Part shown: positions 1-6,227 of the stretch, piece by piece | Numbering within the stretch: the stretch's first letter is position 1 | Layout: each line of letters starts with the position of its first letter | NCBI GenBank assembly: GCA_031285695.1 | Contig: JAITVR010000050.1 | Coordinates: 1 to 9,557, forward strand | From: Prevotellaceae bacterium | GTDB taxonomy: Bacteria > Bacteroidota > Bacteroidia > Bacteroidales > UBA932 | Length of the DNA: 9,557 nt | Direction: 5' to 3' | Notes under the pieces: model-generated | Databases searched by the model: none | Seen by the model: the letters and a program-made list of their open reading frames with translations, nothing else | Told to the model about the DNA's origin: nothing | Translations under genes and position numbers: made by a program

Positions 1-20
1 GCAATGACAGCGCGAAGGTG

Positions 21-28
21 CAAATATA
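21..28 (-). promoter_or_regulatory. Possible -7 promoter box for a leftward gene
   Basis: On the minus strand this reads TATATTTG, an exact match to TAnnTTTG, the -7 element used by the primary sigma factor in Bacteroidota. It would drive a gene to the left of the window. A TTG-type -33 element at the usual 17-21 base distance is not evident; the nearest CAA on the plus strand (54-56) is 25 bases away. The call therefore rests on the -7 box alone. Confidence 0.35.
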
Positions 29-65
29 CAAAAAGGGTGGGAAAGGGAGCTTGCAAATCTTGCGG

Positions 66-229
66 AGTGGCATGCTAAACCTAAGGAATGCTATTTTACA
101 GGTGTCAAATGGCATTTTAATGCTATCAAATGCTATTTGATACCCGTCAAATGGCATTTTACAAGCAAAAAGAAGCATTTTACCACCGTAAAATGCTTCT
201 TTTAATTCTTAATTCCTAATTTTTAATTG
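66..229. repeat. Tandem repeat in 21-bp (3 x 7) phase
   Basis: A motif close to AATGSYATTTTAC starts at 87, 108, 129 and 150, exactly 21 bases apart. Weaker in-phase copies start at 66, 171 and 192. Copies at 87 and 129 begin AATGCTATTT, while those at 108 and 150 begin AATGGCATTTTA, giving a 42-bp alternation. Read as heptamers, most units end in A, and the same phase continues into a plain heptamer array (TTAATTC-like) at 202-229. Within the array there is also an 8-bp inverted repeat at 124-131/135-142. The function is unknown; it could be a protein-binding array or simply a slippage-derived repeat. Confidence 0.75.
168..203 (-). terminator. Long perfect hairpin, probable bidirectional terminator
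   Basis: Arms 168-183 and 188-203 are perfectly complementary over 16 bases with a 4-base CACC loop. The outer end of each arm is a run of A/T, so either strand's transcript ends the stem in a U-rich tract. It lies about 80 bases past the stop codon of the minus-strand DUF4249 gene and is the best candidate terminator for that unit. The stem overlaps the 21-bp phased array, so it may instead be a by-product of the repeat. Confidence 0.55.
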
Positions 230-284
230 TCGGAGTACAGCCCCAGGCGGTTGCCCTATAACGATTATACTTAGCACTAAATGG

Positions 285-1409
285 CTAAAAAAATCCCTCG
301 TGCTCGCGCTCCCAGTGTACTCCCTCGCTGTCAACAAACTCATCGTAGTGCTTCATGGTAAAGGGTTTCTCTACGCCTAACTGCTGCACCCAAAATCCCC
401 GAATGCCGGCATCTATTCTTACATTGGAAAAGTAAACGCTGTCGCTGAGGGTGGCGGTGCCGTTTTCGTCAATAGTAATTTTTCGGCCGCTGCCGTCCTT
501 CGCCACCCAAGGGTCTTCGAGGGTTTTGAGGTTCATGGGCAGTATAAAGCTCTTCCATGTGCTGGGGTTGCGCAGGGCAAAGCAGCCCACCGCGTTTTCG
601 CCGTCAATGTTGAACGAAACGTTGGCCGGCGGCCCGCCAAACATGGGGTTGCTGCCGCCCACCTCGGCGCCTGCCGAGAGAATATAGTCGAGCGTGGAGC
701 GTGGAATGTTATTTATGCGCACCAGTATGGTATCGAAGGGGCAAAGGTACAGCGTGTCGCCGGTGCCCAGCTCAAGCATGGTGCCGCTGGTGGCAAGGGT
801 AAACATGATGGGCTTGGCGCCTGCATCTATAATATCATCGGCGGCGTAGCTGCCAATGTTGGTGGTCATATCGGTGCGACCACCGGGGCTGCCGTAGAAC
901 ATATCGGCGCTGGCGCAGTAATCGGCCACGCTGCCAAGCTTAGACACAAAGGCGGCAATGCCAAAGGGCGGCAGGTAGCGCGCTGTATCCATCAGGGGCG
1001 AGGTAATAAGTGAGCGTATTACCAAGCTGTCGCCCATGGTTTCGGTGGCGGTAAATTCGTCCTCCACGCCATCGCCATCAAGGTCGTACTTTACCAGCAA
1101 CCGGCACTGCTGCCCCCCCGCTACGCTAAAGTTGGGCGGAGTGAGGTACTGCCCCGCAGCCGTGGGGTGAGGCGTAAGCACGGTATCGTTTATCCACACG
1201 CGTGCGTTGCTTACGTTAGGCCACTCGTGCCTCGGCACAAAGTACGGCACGCTTGTGGACAGCCACACCGTTTGCTGCGATGGCTCTGCGCTTATAAAAG
1301 CGTGCACCACCAGCTTGGTGGGCTGCGGAGTGGTATTAATATCAATGCGCTCGGAGCAGGAGGCTGCCACAAGGAGAAGAAGGATTAAGGGGAAGAATAT
1401 GCGTTTCAT
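285..1409 (-). CDS. DUF4249-type outer-membrane lipoprotein
   Basis: This 374-residue protein has a lipoprotein signal peptide: basic MKR, a hydrophobic stretch (residues 4-15) and a lipobox ending at Cys18, after which Ser-Glu follows. The early segment with Lys32-Leu-Val-Val, a predicted beta strand, and 'VSNARVWI' near residues 66-73 resembles the N-terminal beta-sandwich of DUF4249 proteins, which in Bacteroidota are typically encoded beside a TonB-dependent receptor. That is the arrangement here: it follows the receptor gene on the same strand after 83 bases. It probably sits on the outer membrane as an accessory to the receptor, but its ligand is unknown. Residues 109-117 form a DxDxDGxxD motif of the calcium-binding type, inside the region where the family usually has a strand-turn-strand. 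The start at 1409 gives an intact signal peptide. The family call is from pattern recognition, not a search. Confidence 0.75.
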   Translation of the reverse strand: MKRIFFPLILLLLVAASCSERIDINTTPQPTKLVVHAFISAEPSQQTVWLSTSVPYFVPRHEWPNVSNARVWINDTVLTPHPTAAGQYLTPPNFSVAGGQQCRLLVKYDLDGDGVEDEFTATETMGDSLVIRSLITSPLMDTARYLPPFGIAAFVSKLGSVADYCASADMFYGSPGGRTDMTTNIGSYAADDIIDAGAKPIMFTLATSGTMLELGTGDTLYLCPFDTILVRINNIPRSTLDYILSAGAEVGGSNPMFGGPPANVSFNIDGENAVGCFALRNPSTWKSFILPMNLKTLEDPWVAKDGSGRKITIDENGTATLSDSVYFSNVRIDAGIRGFWVQQLGVEKPFTMKHYDEFVDSEGVHWEREHEGFF

Positions 1410-1425
1410 AGTATTATTTTTTTTC

Positions 1426-1489
1426 GGTACAAGGTACAGGGTAAACGGTAGGTGGTAACCTTATACCTTTTTACCTTGCACCCTTTACC
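1426..1489. repeat. Facing heptamer arrays between receptor and DUF4249 genes
   Basis: On the plus strand five heptamers beginning GGTA start at 1426, 1433, 1440, 1447 and 1454. On the minus strand four heptamers beginning GGT (GGTAAAG, GGTGCAA, GGTAAAA, GGTATAA) run from 1489 to 1461 with one extra base before the last. The two arrays face each other and are imperfectly complementary, so the transcript could fold into a long imperfect hairpin between the two genes of the minus-strand unit. No clear U-tract follows it in the minus direction other than the poly-T/A stretch at 1417-1424, so its effect on expression of the downstream gene is open. Confidence 0.75.
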
Positions 1490-1492
1490 ATT

Positions 1493-3850
1493 TTAAAACT
1501 TAAAGTTATACGTTACCGATGGCACTACGCTAAAGAGGTAAATGGATTCGGCGTACTTTGTGCTGGAGGTTGGAGTGTCATCGTCGGCAAACTGAATGAA
1601 CCACGGGTTGTGCCGCCCGTAAGCGTTGTACAGCGATACGTTGAGCTCGTGCTCGTAGCCTCCGCGCTTGCGCAGTTCAAAGGTAGCCGCCACATCAAGG
1701 CGGTGGTAGTCGGGCGTGCGGTAGCTGTTGCGCTTGCCGTACAGCGGCACAAAGTCATTGTCGCCGGCAAACACGCCGTCCGGAAGGTAGTAGCCGCTTT
1801 CGGGAAAAGTAGCCGGCGCGCCGGTGGAGTACGTCCAGCTGGCCGAAAGGTCAATGCGCTTGGTAAGCTCGTAGCTCAGCACAATGTTGAGGGCGTGCGG
1901 CTTGTCGGCCGGCGAGCTGTACCACTCATCGTTGTTTACCGTTTTAATTTTTCGGAACGAGCGCGAGTAGGTGTAGCTTACCCAGCCGGTAAACTTGCCC
2001 GTATTTTTGCGCACCATCAGCTCCAAGCCGTAGGCCTCGCCAATGCCGCTGCGCACCTCGCCTTCAAGGTGTTGGTTCATCATTAGCTGGGCATGGTCTT
2101 TAAAATCGACTACATTATTTAAACGTTTGTAAAAAATTTCGCCCGAAGTTTCCACCGCGTCGTCTAAAAAGTTGCGGAAGTAGCCCACCGAGCCCTGGTG
2201 CGCTGACTGCGGCTTGATGTTGGGGCTTGAGGGTAGCCACACATCGAGCGGCGAGGCAGCCGAGGCGTTGGACATAAGGTGCAGGTACTGTAGCGTGCGC
2301 GAGTAGCTGCCCTTTACGGAGCTGTTGTCGTTTATTTGAAACACTGCGCCCACGCGCGGTTCGAGCCCAAAGTAGCTGTTGTAAACTTCGCCTTTGTCAA
2401 ACTTCTTTTTGTCCACTATGCCGAGCTTATAATTCTCGTCATAGTACATAACAGTGTCATTTCCAAGGTTTTGAAATAATGTTCCACGCAGGCCGTACTT
2501 TAGCGTAAGCCGCTCGCCTACCTTGTGCTGGTGCATGGCGTACAGCGCGTACTCCGTAGAGTAAAGGCTGGGCAGGGTAATGCGCTGGTCATCGTCAAGC
2601 ATGGTAATATCCATGCTTGCATCGCAGGGCATAATGCTGTGGTAGGTGGCGGCTGCGCCGAATTTTAGCGAAGCGTCATCGTTGTATAAGTAGGTAAAAT
2701 CTTCGCGCAGCCCCACATCGTTGATGGTAGAAAGCCACTTGCCGGCTACGCCGCCAAAGTCAAACGTGAGGTCGTAGGAGTAGCGACTGCCCAGCACGGT
2801 GGAGTTCATAAAAAACTTATCGGAAAAGCGGTGCGTCCACGCCAGCGAGTAGGTAGCGTTGCTGAAATCCATGCCCGCCATATCGTTGCCCATGCCAAAC
2901 ACATCGCGGCCAAAGTAGCCCGAAAGCGAAAGGCGGTCTTTTTCGCTTGCCTTCCACGTTAGCTTTCCGTTGAGGTCGTAGAAGTGAAGCACAGCGCCGT
3001 CGAGGTCTTGCTCAGCCGCCAGCGGCAAAAACAAATCGGCGTAGGTGCGCCGTCCCGCTGCCACAAACGATAGCTTGTCATTTACAATCGGTCCATCAAC
3101 TTCTAAGCGGGAAGAAATTAATCCAACGCCGCCGTTCACGTTGAATTTTTCCATATCGCCCTCCTTGGTGCTCACCTCCAGCATTGACGAAAGTCGTCCG
3201 CCGTGGCTCACGGGAATGTCGCCTTTGTACAGCTTCACATCGTTTACCACATCGTTGTTGAACACCGAGAAAAAACCCATGAAGTGCGAAGCGTTATATA
3301 CGGTAGAGTTGTCGAACAGGATAAGGTTTTGGTCGGAGCTGCCGCCGCGCACGTTGAACGCCGATGTGCCCTCGGCCGCAGGCTGCACGCCGGGCAGCAG
3401 CATGATGCTTTTTATTACATCAACCTCGCCCATGAGCTGCGGAATTTTTTTGATGGTTTTAATGTCCAGCTTCTCTACGCTCATTTCGGCTTTGGTAACG
3501 TTGGCGCGCTTTTCGGCGTTCACGGTTACCGCCTCTATTTGGTTCGCTTCTTCGGTCAGCTTAAAGTTTTTTCGCAGGCTTTTTCCCTTCAAGCGCAGCT
3601 GCTCATCGGTCGAAGTGTAGCCCAGGTAGCCCACATTTACGTTGTACGTGCCGGGCTTTACATCAAAGGTGTAGTAGCCGCTTTCGTTGGTTGATGCGCT
3701 GCGGCCAAGCTCACGCACAAATATGGTGGCGCCCACCAGCGGCTCGCCCGACTGCGCGTCGGAAACTTTTCCGCTCAGCGTAGTTTTTTGCGCCTGTAGC
3801 GCTACCGCAAAAAGTAAAAAGGCAAAAAAGAAACAAGATTTTTTCAGCAT
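1493..3850 (-). CDS. TonB-dependent receptor with carboxypeptidase-regulatory-like domain
   Basis: This 785-residue outer-membrane receptor should import a ligand using energy from TonB-ExbBD. Residues 1-21 are a signal peptide ending AVALQAQ. Residues about 22-105 match the carboxypeptidase-regulatory-like beta-sandwich ('LSGKVSDAQSGEPLVGATI', then 'GYYTFDVKPGTYNV'). The 'IEAVTVNAEK' segment at 105-114 is where Bacteroidota receptors often carry a TonB-box-like strand. The plug spans about 125-230, with 'PGVQPAAEGTSAFNVRGG' and 'GGRLSSMLEV'. The remainder is rich in alternating aromatic and polar strands and ends in Phe785, as expected for a beta-barrel. I chose Met at 3850 over an in-frame ATG at 3910 because it places the signal peptide at the N-terminus. 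No SusD-like gene is adjacent, so this is not a SusCD glycan system. The neighbour is a DUF4249 lipoprotein, and the substrate is unknown. Confidence 0.9.
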   Translation of the reverse strand: MLKKSCFFFAFLLFAVALQAQKTTLSGKVSDAQSGEPLVGATIFVRELGRSASTNESGYYTFDVKPGTYNVNVGYLGYTSTDEQLRLKGKSLRKNFKLTEEANQIEAVTVNAEKRANVTKAEMSVEKLDIKTIKKIPQLMGEVDVIKSIMLLPGVQPAAEGTSAFNVRGGSSDQNLILFDNSTVYNASHFMGFFSVFNNDVVNDVKLYKGDIPVSHGGRLSSMLEVSTKEGDMEKFNVNGGVGLISSRLEVDGPIVNDKLSFVAAGRRTYADLFLPLAAEQDLDGAVLHFYDLNGKLTWKASEKDRLSLSGYFGRDVFGMGNDMAGMDFSNATYSLAWTHRFSDKFFMNSTVLGSRYSYDLTFDFGGVAGKWLSTINDVGLREDFTYLYNDDASLKFGAAATYHSIMPCDASMDITMLDDDQRITLPSLYSTEYALYAMHQHKVGERLTLKYGLRGTLFQNLGNDTVMYYDENYKLGIVDKKKFDKGEVYNSYFGLEPRVGAVFQINDNSSVKGSYSRTLQYLHLMSNASAASPLDVWLPSSPNIKPQSAHQGSVGYFRNFLDDAVETSGEIFYKRLNNVVDFKDHAQLMMNQHLEGEVRSGIGEAYGLELMVRKNTGKFTGWVSYTYSRSFRKIKTVNNDEWYSSPADKPHALNIVLSYELTKRIDLSASWTYSTGAPATFPESGYYLPDGVFAGDNDFVPLYGKRNSYRTPDYHRLDVAATFELRKRGGYEHELNVSLYNAYGRHNPWFIQFADDDTPTSSTKYAESIYLFSVVPSVTYNFKF

Positions 3851-3942
3851 GCTGCAATCATTTTTTTTGGTGTTACATGAGGATAAGACAACCGTACGCC
3901 GACTTACCACTACTCCACCCTCAACTTTTTTTCAAAAAAATG

Positions 3943-3974
3943 CAAATTAAGTGCAATTTACCGATTGTCGCAAC
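3943..3974 (-). promoter_or_regulatory. Candidate promoter of the receptor/DUF4249 unit
   Basis: On the minus strand GTTG (3974-3971) is followed after 20 bases by TTAATTTG (3950-3943). This is one base off the Bacteroidota -7 consensus TAnnTTTG, with a spacing in the 19-21 range reported for Bacteroides. It would give a leader of roughly 85-90 bases before the receptor start at 3850. The -33 element is minimal, so confidence is moderate. Confidence 0.4.
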
Positions 3975-4019
3975 GATTTGCGGCAGCTTAAATACTATTT
4001 AACGCGCTGTGGGCTTAGA

Positions 4020-4053
4020 GTTCATAAAATCGAAACAAAAACGCATAACTTTG
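4020..4053 (+). promoter_or_regulatory. Candidate promoter of the divIC-ctpA-ftsK cluster
   Basis: TAACTTTG at 4046-4053 is an exact match to the Bacteroidota -7 element TAnnTTTG. The upstream -33 region is poor (GTTC at 4020-4023, or TTAG at 4015-4018, instead of TTTG). Transcription would begin near 4060, giving a leader of about 80 bases before the DivIC-like gene. It is divergent from the receptor promoter, about 70 bases away. Confidence 0.5.
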
Positions 4054-4055
4054 TT

Positions 4056-4076
4056 GATTAGTGATGAGTGACCGGT
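4056..4076 (+). repeat. Short heptamer array in the divIC leader
   Basis: GATTAGT at 4056 and GATGAGT at 4063 are followed in the same phase by GACCGGT at 4070. The same GATTAGT unit recurs at the 3' end of the following gene (4449-4465). With only three units, one of them poor, this could be chance on its own; the shared motif downstream is what supports it. Confidence 0.45.
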
Positions 4077-4139
4077 AGCAAGCGGCGCTCGTTACGTTTG
4101 TCGTGTTTGTTACAGTAGCAGGTTTTCAGCCAACAAGTA

Positions 4140-4463
4140 ATGAAGTTAACTATTCCGCTTTCGCAAAATAAAAAGCTGCACCGTGCGCTGCGCGTGGTGC
4201 GCAACAAGTACGTGCTCGTTACCCTTGTTTTTGCCGTGTGGGTTTCGTTTTTCGATGGCAACAGCCTGCTCGAACGCGCCGCTGTAGCCCGCAAAACCGC
4301 AAGGCTGGAGCGCGAAGCCGTGTACTTTGACCGCGTGGTAAAGGAAAATAAGCAGCGGCTGCACGAGCTAAAAACCGACAACGATAACCTCGAAAAATTT
4401 GCCCGCGAGCAGTACCTTATGAAGCGCGACAACGAAGATGTTTTTATAGTGATTAGTGATTAG
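4140..4463 (+). CDS. divIC: DivIC/FtsB-type septum formation protein
   Basis: This 107-residue protein has the layout of the septum formation initiator family. It has a short basic cytoplasmic N-terminus (residues 1-23), one membrane helix (about 24-39, 'YVLVTLVFAVWVSFF') and a periplasmic coiled coil (about 42-85, with regularly spaced Leu and charged residues). It ends with 'NLEKFAREQYLMKRDNEDVF', which resembles the conserved tail of Bacteroidota members. In the divisome such proteins join FtsL/DivIB-type partners and connect to FtsQ/FtsW/FtsI. It is the first gene after the plus-strand promoter box at 4046. The last four codons (V104-D107) and the stop lie inside a GTGATTA heptamer repeat, so the extreme C-terminus VISD may be repeat-derived. 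The gene symbol is by family; FtsB would be an equally valid name. Confidence 0.85.
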   Translation: MKLTIPLSQNKKLHRALRVVRNKYVLVTLVFAVWVSFFDGNSLLERAAVARKTARLEREAVYFDRVVKENKQRLHELKTDNDNLEKFAREQYLMKRDNEDVFIVISD

Positions 4464-4465
4464 TG
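4449..4465 (+). repeat. GTGATTA tandem repeat overlapping the divIC stop
   Basis: GTGATTA occurs at 4449 and 4456, followed by GTGT at 4463. The repeat encodes the last four residues and the TAG stop (4461-4463) of the DivIC-like gene. It is the same heptamer, in the same orientation, as the array in that gene's leader at 4056. Confidence 0.6.
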
Positions 4466-4469
4466 TAAC

Positions 4470-4548
4470 TGTCATTGCGGGCTTGACCCGCAATCTCGCC
4501 ATCGAAGCAATTTATTGCAGGGGATTGCGGGTCAAGCCCGCAATGACA
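4470..4548. repeat. Nested inverted repeat, 26-bp perfect arms
   Basis: Arms 4470-4495 and 4523-4548 are perfect reverse complements over 26 bases. Each arm is itself a hairpin: ATTGCGGG at 4474-4481 pairs with CCCGCAAT at 4487-4494 around CTTGA, and the second arm mirrors this. The 27-base spacer holds a small third hairpin (GCAAT 4507-4511 with ATTGC 4514-4518). The element fills most of the gap between the DivIC-like gene and the protease gene, ending 20 bases before the latter's start. It resembles a small dispersed palindromic element (REP/MITE-like) rather than an intrinsic terminator, as no T-run follows. Confidence 0.85.
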
Positions 4549-4568
4549 ATTTGAATAAAAATTAGTAA

Positions 4569-6167
4569 ATGAAAAAAATCCTTTCGCTCTGCGCGGCGAT
4601 TACTCTTGCGCTTACCCTTTCGGCGCAATCTTTTCAGCAAATCAACGAATCGATGATGAAATTCGGAAGGTTTATGTACTACCTTTCGACCTACTACGTG
4701 GACACCGTCAACGTTGACAACCTGACGGAAGACGCCATAGTAAAAGTGCTGAGCGAACTCGACCCGCACTCCAGCTACACCTCGGCCAAAGATGCAAAAG
4801 CTACCAACGAAGCGCTGCAAGGAAACTTTGACGGCATTGGCATTGAGTTCAACATAATGGACGATACGCTGCTGGTGGTATCGCCCATTGCCGGCGGCCC
4901 CTCGCAAAAGTTGGGCGTGCTGGCCGGCGACCGCATACTGGAAGTTGACGGCGAAAACATTGCCGGCGTAGGATTATCAAACACCGATGTGCAAAAAAAG
5001 CTGCGCGGACCAAAAGGCACCGTAGTCAACGTGCGCGTGCTGCGCCGCGGCGAGGCCGAGCTGCTCGACTTCAGCATTACGCGCGACAAAATTCCGCTTT
5101 ACAGCATTGATGCAAAATTTTGGGCTGCGCCCGGAATTGCCTACATTCGTTTAGGTCGATTTGCGGCAACTTCGCACATCGAATTTGTTGACGCGCTCAA
5201 GGAGCTGGGTAAAAAACCCGAAGGTATAATTCTTGACCTGCGCAGCAATGCCGGCGGATTGCTTGATACTTCAACGCTTATAGTCGATGAATTTTTGCCC
5301 AAAGACGAGCTGATGGTATATACCGAAGGGCGCTCCCTACCTCGCATTGACGCTGTTGCCACCGAAACATTTAGCAAGTTTGAAAAGGGAAAGCTCATTA
5401 TTTTGGTGGACGAAAATTCGGCCTCGGCCAGCGAAATTTTGGCGGGAGCCATACAGGATTGGGACAGAGGTTTGATTGTTGGTCGGCGCACCTTTGGCAA
5501 GGGTTTGGTGCAAAACCAAATTGAGCTGCCCGACGGCTCGCTGGTGCGCGTTACCGTGGCGCGCTACCACACGCCCACCGGCCGCACAATTCAGCGCCCC
5601 TACGACAACGGAAAAATTGAAAGCTACTACCGCGATTTTTACGCGCGCTACGCCAACGGCGAGGTGTACAGCATGGACAGCATGAAGGCTTTTCCCGACT
5701 CGCTAAAATATTTTACGCTCAAAAATAAGCGCACGGTGTACGGCGGCGGCGGCATCACTCCCGATGTATTTGTACCCATTGACACAAGCAGCTACACGCA
5801 GTACCACGCGCAGCTGGTGCGCAAGGGAATACTCAGCCAATTTACGCTAAACTACGTGGATAAAAACCGCAGCACGCTTACCAAAACCTACAAAACGTTT
5901 AAGAATTTTAGCAAAAATTTTAGCGTAAGCGATGCGCTATTTGACGAGCTACTTGCCTTTGCCGAAGAAAAAAAGTTACCAAAAAAGGAGGACGAAATTG
6001 CCAAGGCCAAGCACGATATTTGCATTCAGCTCAAGGGTATGATTGCGCAAGATATTTTTACCGCCAGCGCGTACTACGAGGTGGTATATCCCGCCATTGA
6101 CAACGGCTACCAAAAGGCGGTGGAAATAATGAAAAATTGGAAGGAGTACGAACATTTGTTGAAGTAA
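4569..6167 (+). CDS. S41 family C-terminal processing peptidase
   Basis: This 532-residue serine protease should act in the periplasm, cleaving proteins from their C-terminus. Residues 1-19 form a signal peptide (MKKILSLCAAITLALTLSA). A helical N-terminal segment (about 20-80, with 'LDPHSSY' at 64-70) precedes a PDZ domain (about 85-170, 'GIGIEF', 'AGDRILEVDG'). The S41 catalytic core spans about 185-350. Catalytic residues follow the spacing of E. coli Prc: Ser286 in 'ENSASASEI', Asp297 11 residues on, and Lys311 in 'TFGKG' 25 residues on. The dyad is intact, so the enzyme should be active. Beyond about 400 there is a lysine-rich helical tail to 532, which I believe is common in Bacteroidota members. 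It lies on the same strand as ftsK, 60 bases upstream, but the two are separated by an inverted heptamer repeat. Confidence 0.92.
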   Translation: MKKILSLCAAITLALTLSAQSFQQINESMMKFGRFMYYLSTYYVDTVNVDNLTEDAIVKVLSELDPHSSYTSAKDAKATNEALQGNFDGIGIEFNIMDDTLLVVSPIAGGPSQKLGVLAGDRILEVDGENIAGVGLSNTDVQKKLRGPKGTVVNVRVLRRGEAELLDFSITRDKIPLYSIDAKFWAAPGIAYIRLGRFAATSHIEFVDALKELGKKPEGIILDLRSNAGGLLDTSTLIVDEFLPKDELMVYTEGRSLPRIDAVATETFSKFEKGKLIILVDENSASASEILAGAIQDWDRGLIVGRRTFGKGLVQNQIELPDGSLVRVTVARYHTPTGRTIQRPYDNGKIESYYRDFYARYANGEVYSMDSMKAFPDSLKYFTLKNKRTVYGGGGITPDVFVPIDTSSYTQYHAQLVRKGILSQFTLNYVDKNRSTLTKTYKTFKNFSKNFSVSDALFDELLAFAEEKKLPKKEDEIAKAKHDICIQLKGMIAQDIFTASAYYEVVYPAIDNGYQKAVEIMKNWKEYEHLLK

Positions 6168-6219
6168 TTCAATGATTCAAAATTCAAAAATTGAGTCTTT
6201 GAATTCTTGAATTTTGAAT
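6167..6219. repeat. Facing ATTCAAA heptamer arrays between ctpA-like gene and ftsK
   Basis: On the plus strand ATTCAAA-type heptamers start at 6167, 6175 and 6182 (one extra base after the first). On the minus strand ATTCAAA and ATTCAAG run 6219-6206, with another ATTCAAA one base further on. The outer 13 bases (6175-6187 and 6207-6219) are perfectly complementary, and after one mismatch four more pairs form. No T-run follows, so this is not a standard intrinsic terminator. It starts at the last base of the protease stop codon and ends 8 bases before the ftsK start. Confidence 0.8.
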
Positions 6220-6227
6220 GGCAAGTT

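Larger units (their letters stand above)
1..284. other. Non-coding region downstream of the DUF4249 gene
   Basis: No convincing coding sequence is visible in this stretch. It contains a possible promoter box pointing left out of the window (21-28), a tandem array in 7/21-bp phase (66-229) and a long perfect hairpin (168-203). The remaining bases between 230 and the stop codon of the DUF4249 gene at 285 show nothing I recognise. The whole stretch lies downstream of the minus-strand receptor/DUF4249 unit, so it probably holds the 3' end of that transcript and the start of a leftward gene outside the window. Confidence 0.7.

Noticed and set aside
66..229. The regularly spaced repeats might be a CRISPR array.
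   Set aside because: The 21-bp unit is short, degenerate and leaves no unique spacers of constant length. No cas genes are present.
3045..3620. A 191-codon plus-strand open frame opposite the receptor gene.
   Set aside because: It is antisense to a clear beta-barrel receptor gene and its translation shows low-complexity Ser/Thr content with no domain. It is a shadow of the coding strand.
1493..3850. SusC-type glycan receptor.
   Set aside because: There is no SusD-like partner or carbohydrate enzyme nearby, and at 785 residues it is shorter than typical SusC proteins (about 1000).
3851..3910. An upstream in-frame start at 3910 for the receptor.
   Set aside because: It would put 20 polar residues before a well-formed signal peptide beginning at 3850.
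4470..4548. The nested palindrome as an intrinsic terminator of the DivIC-like gene.
   Set aside because: No T-run follows the stem on either strand, and each arm folds alone, which fits a dispersed palindromic element better.
6207..6227. TTG start at 6207 for FtsK.
   Set aside because: It lies inside the heptamer inverted repeat, and its seven added residues come from the repeat. ATG at 6228 gives a normal FtsK N-terminus.
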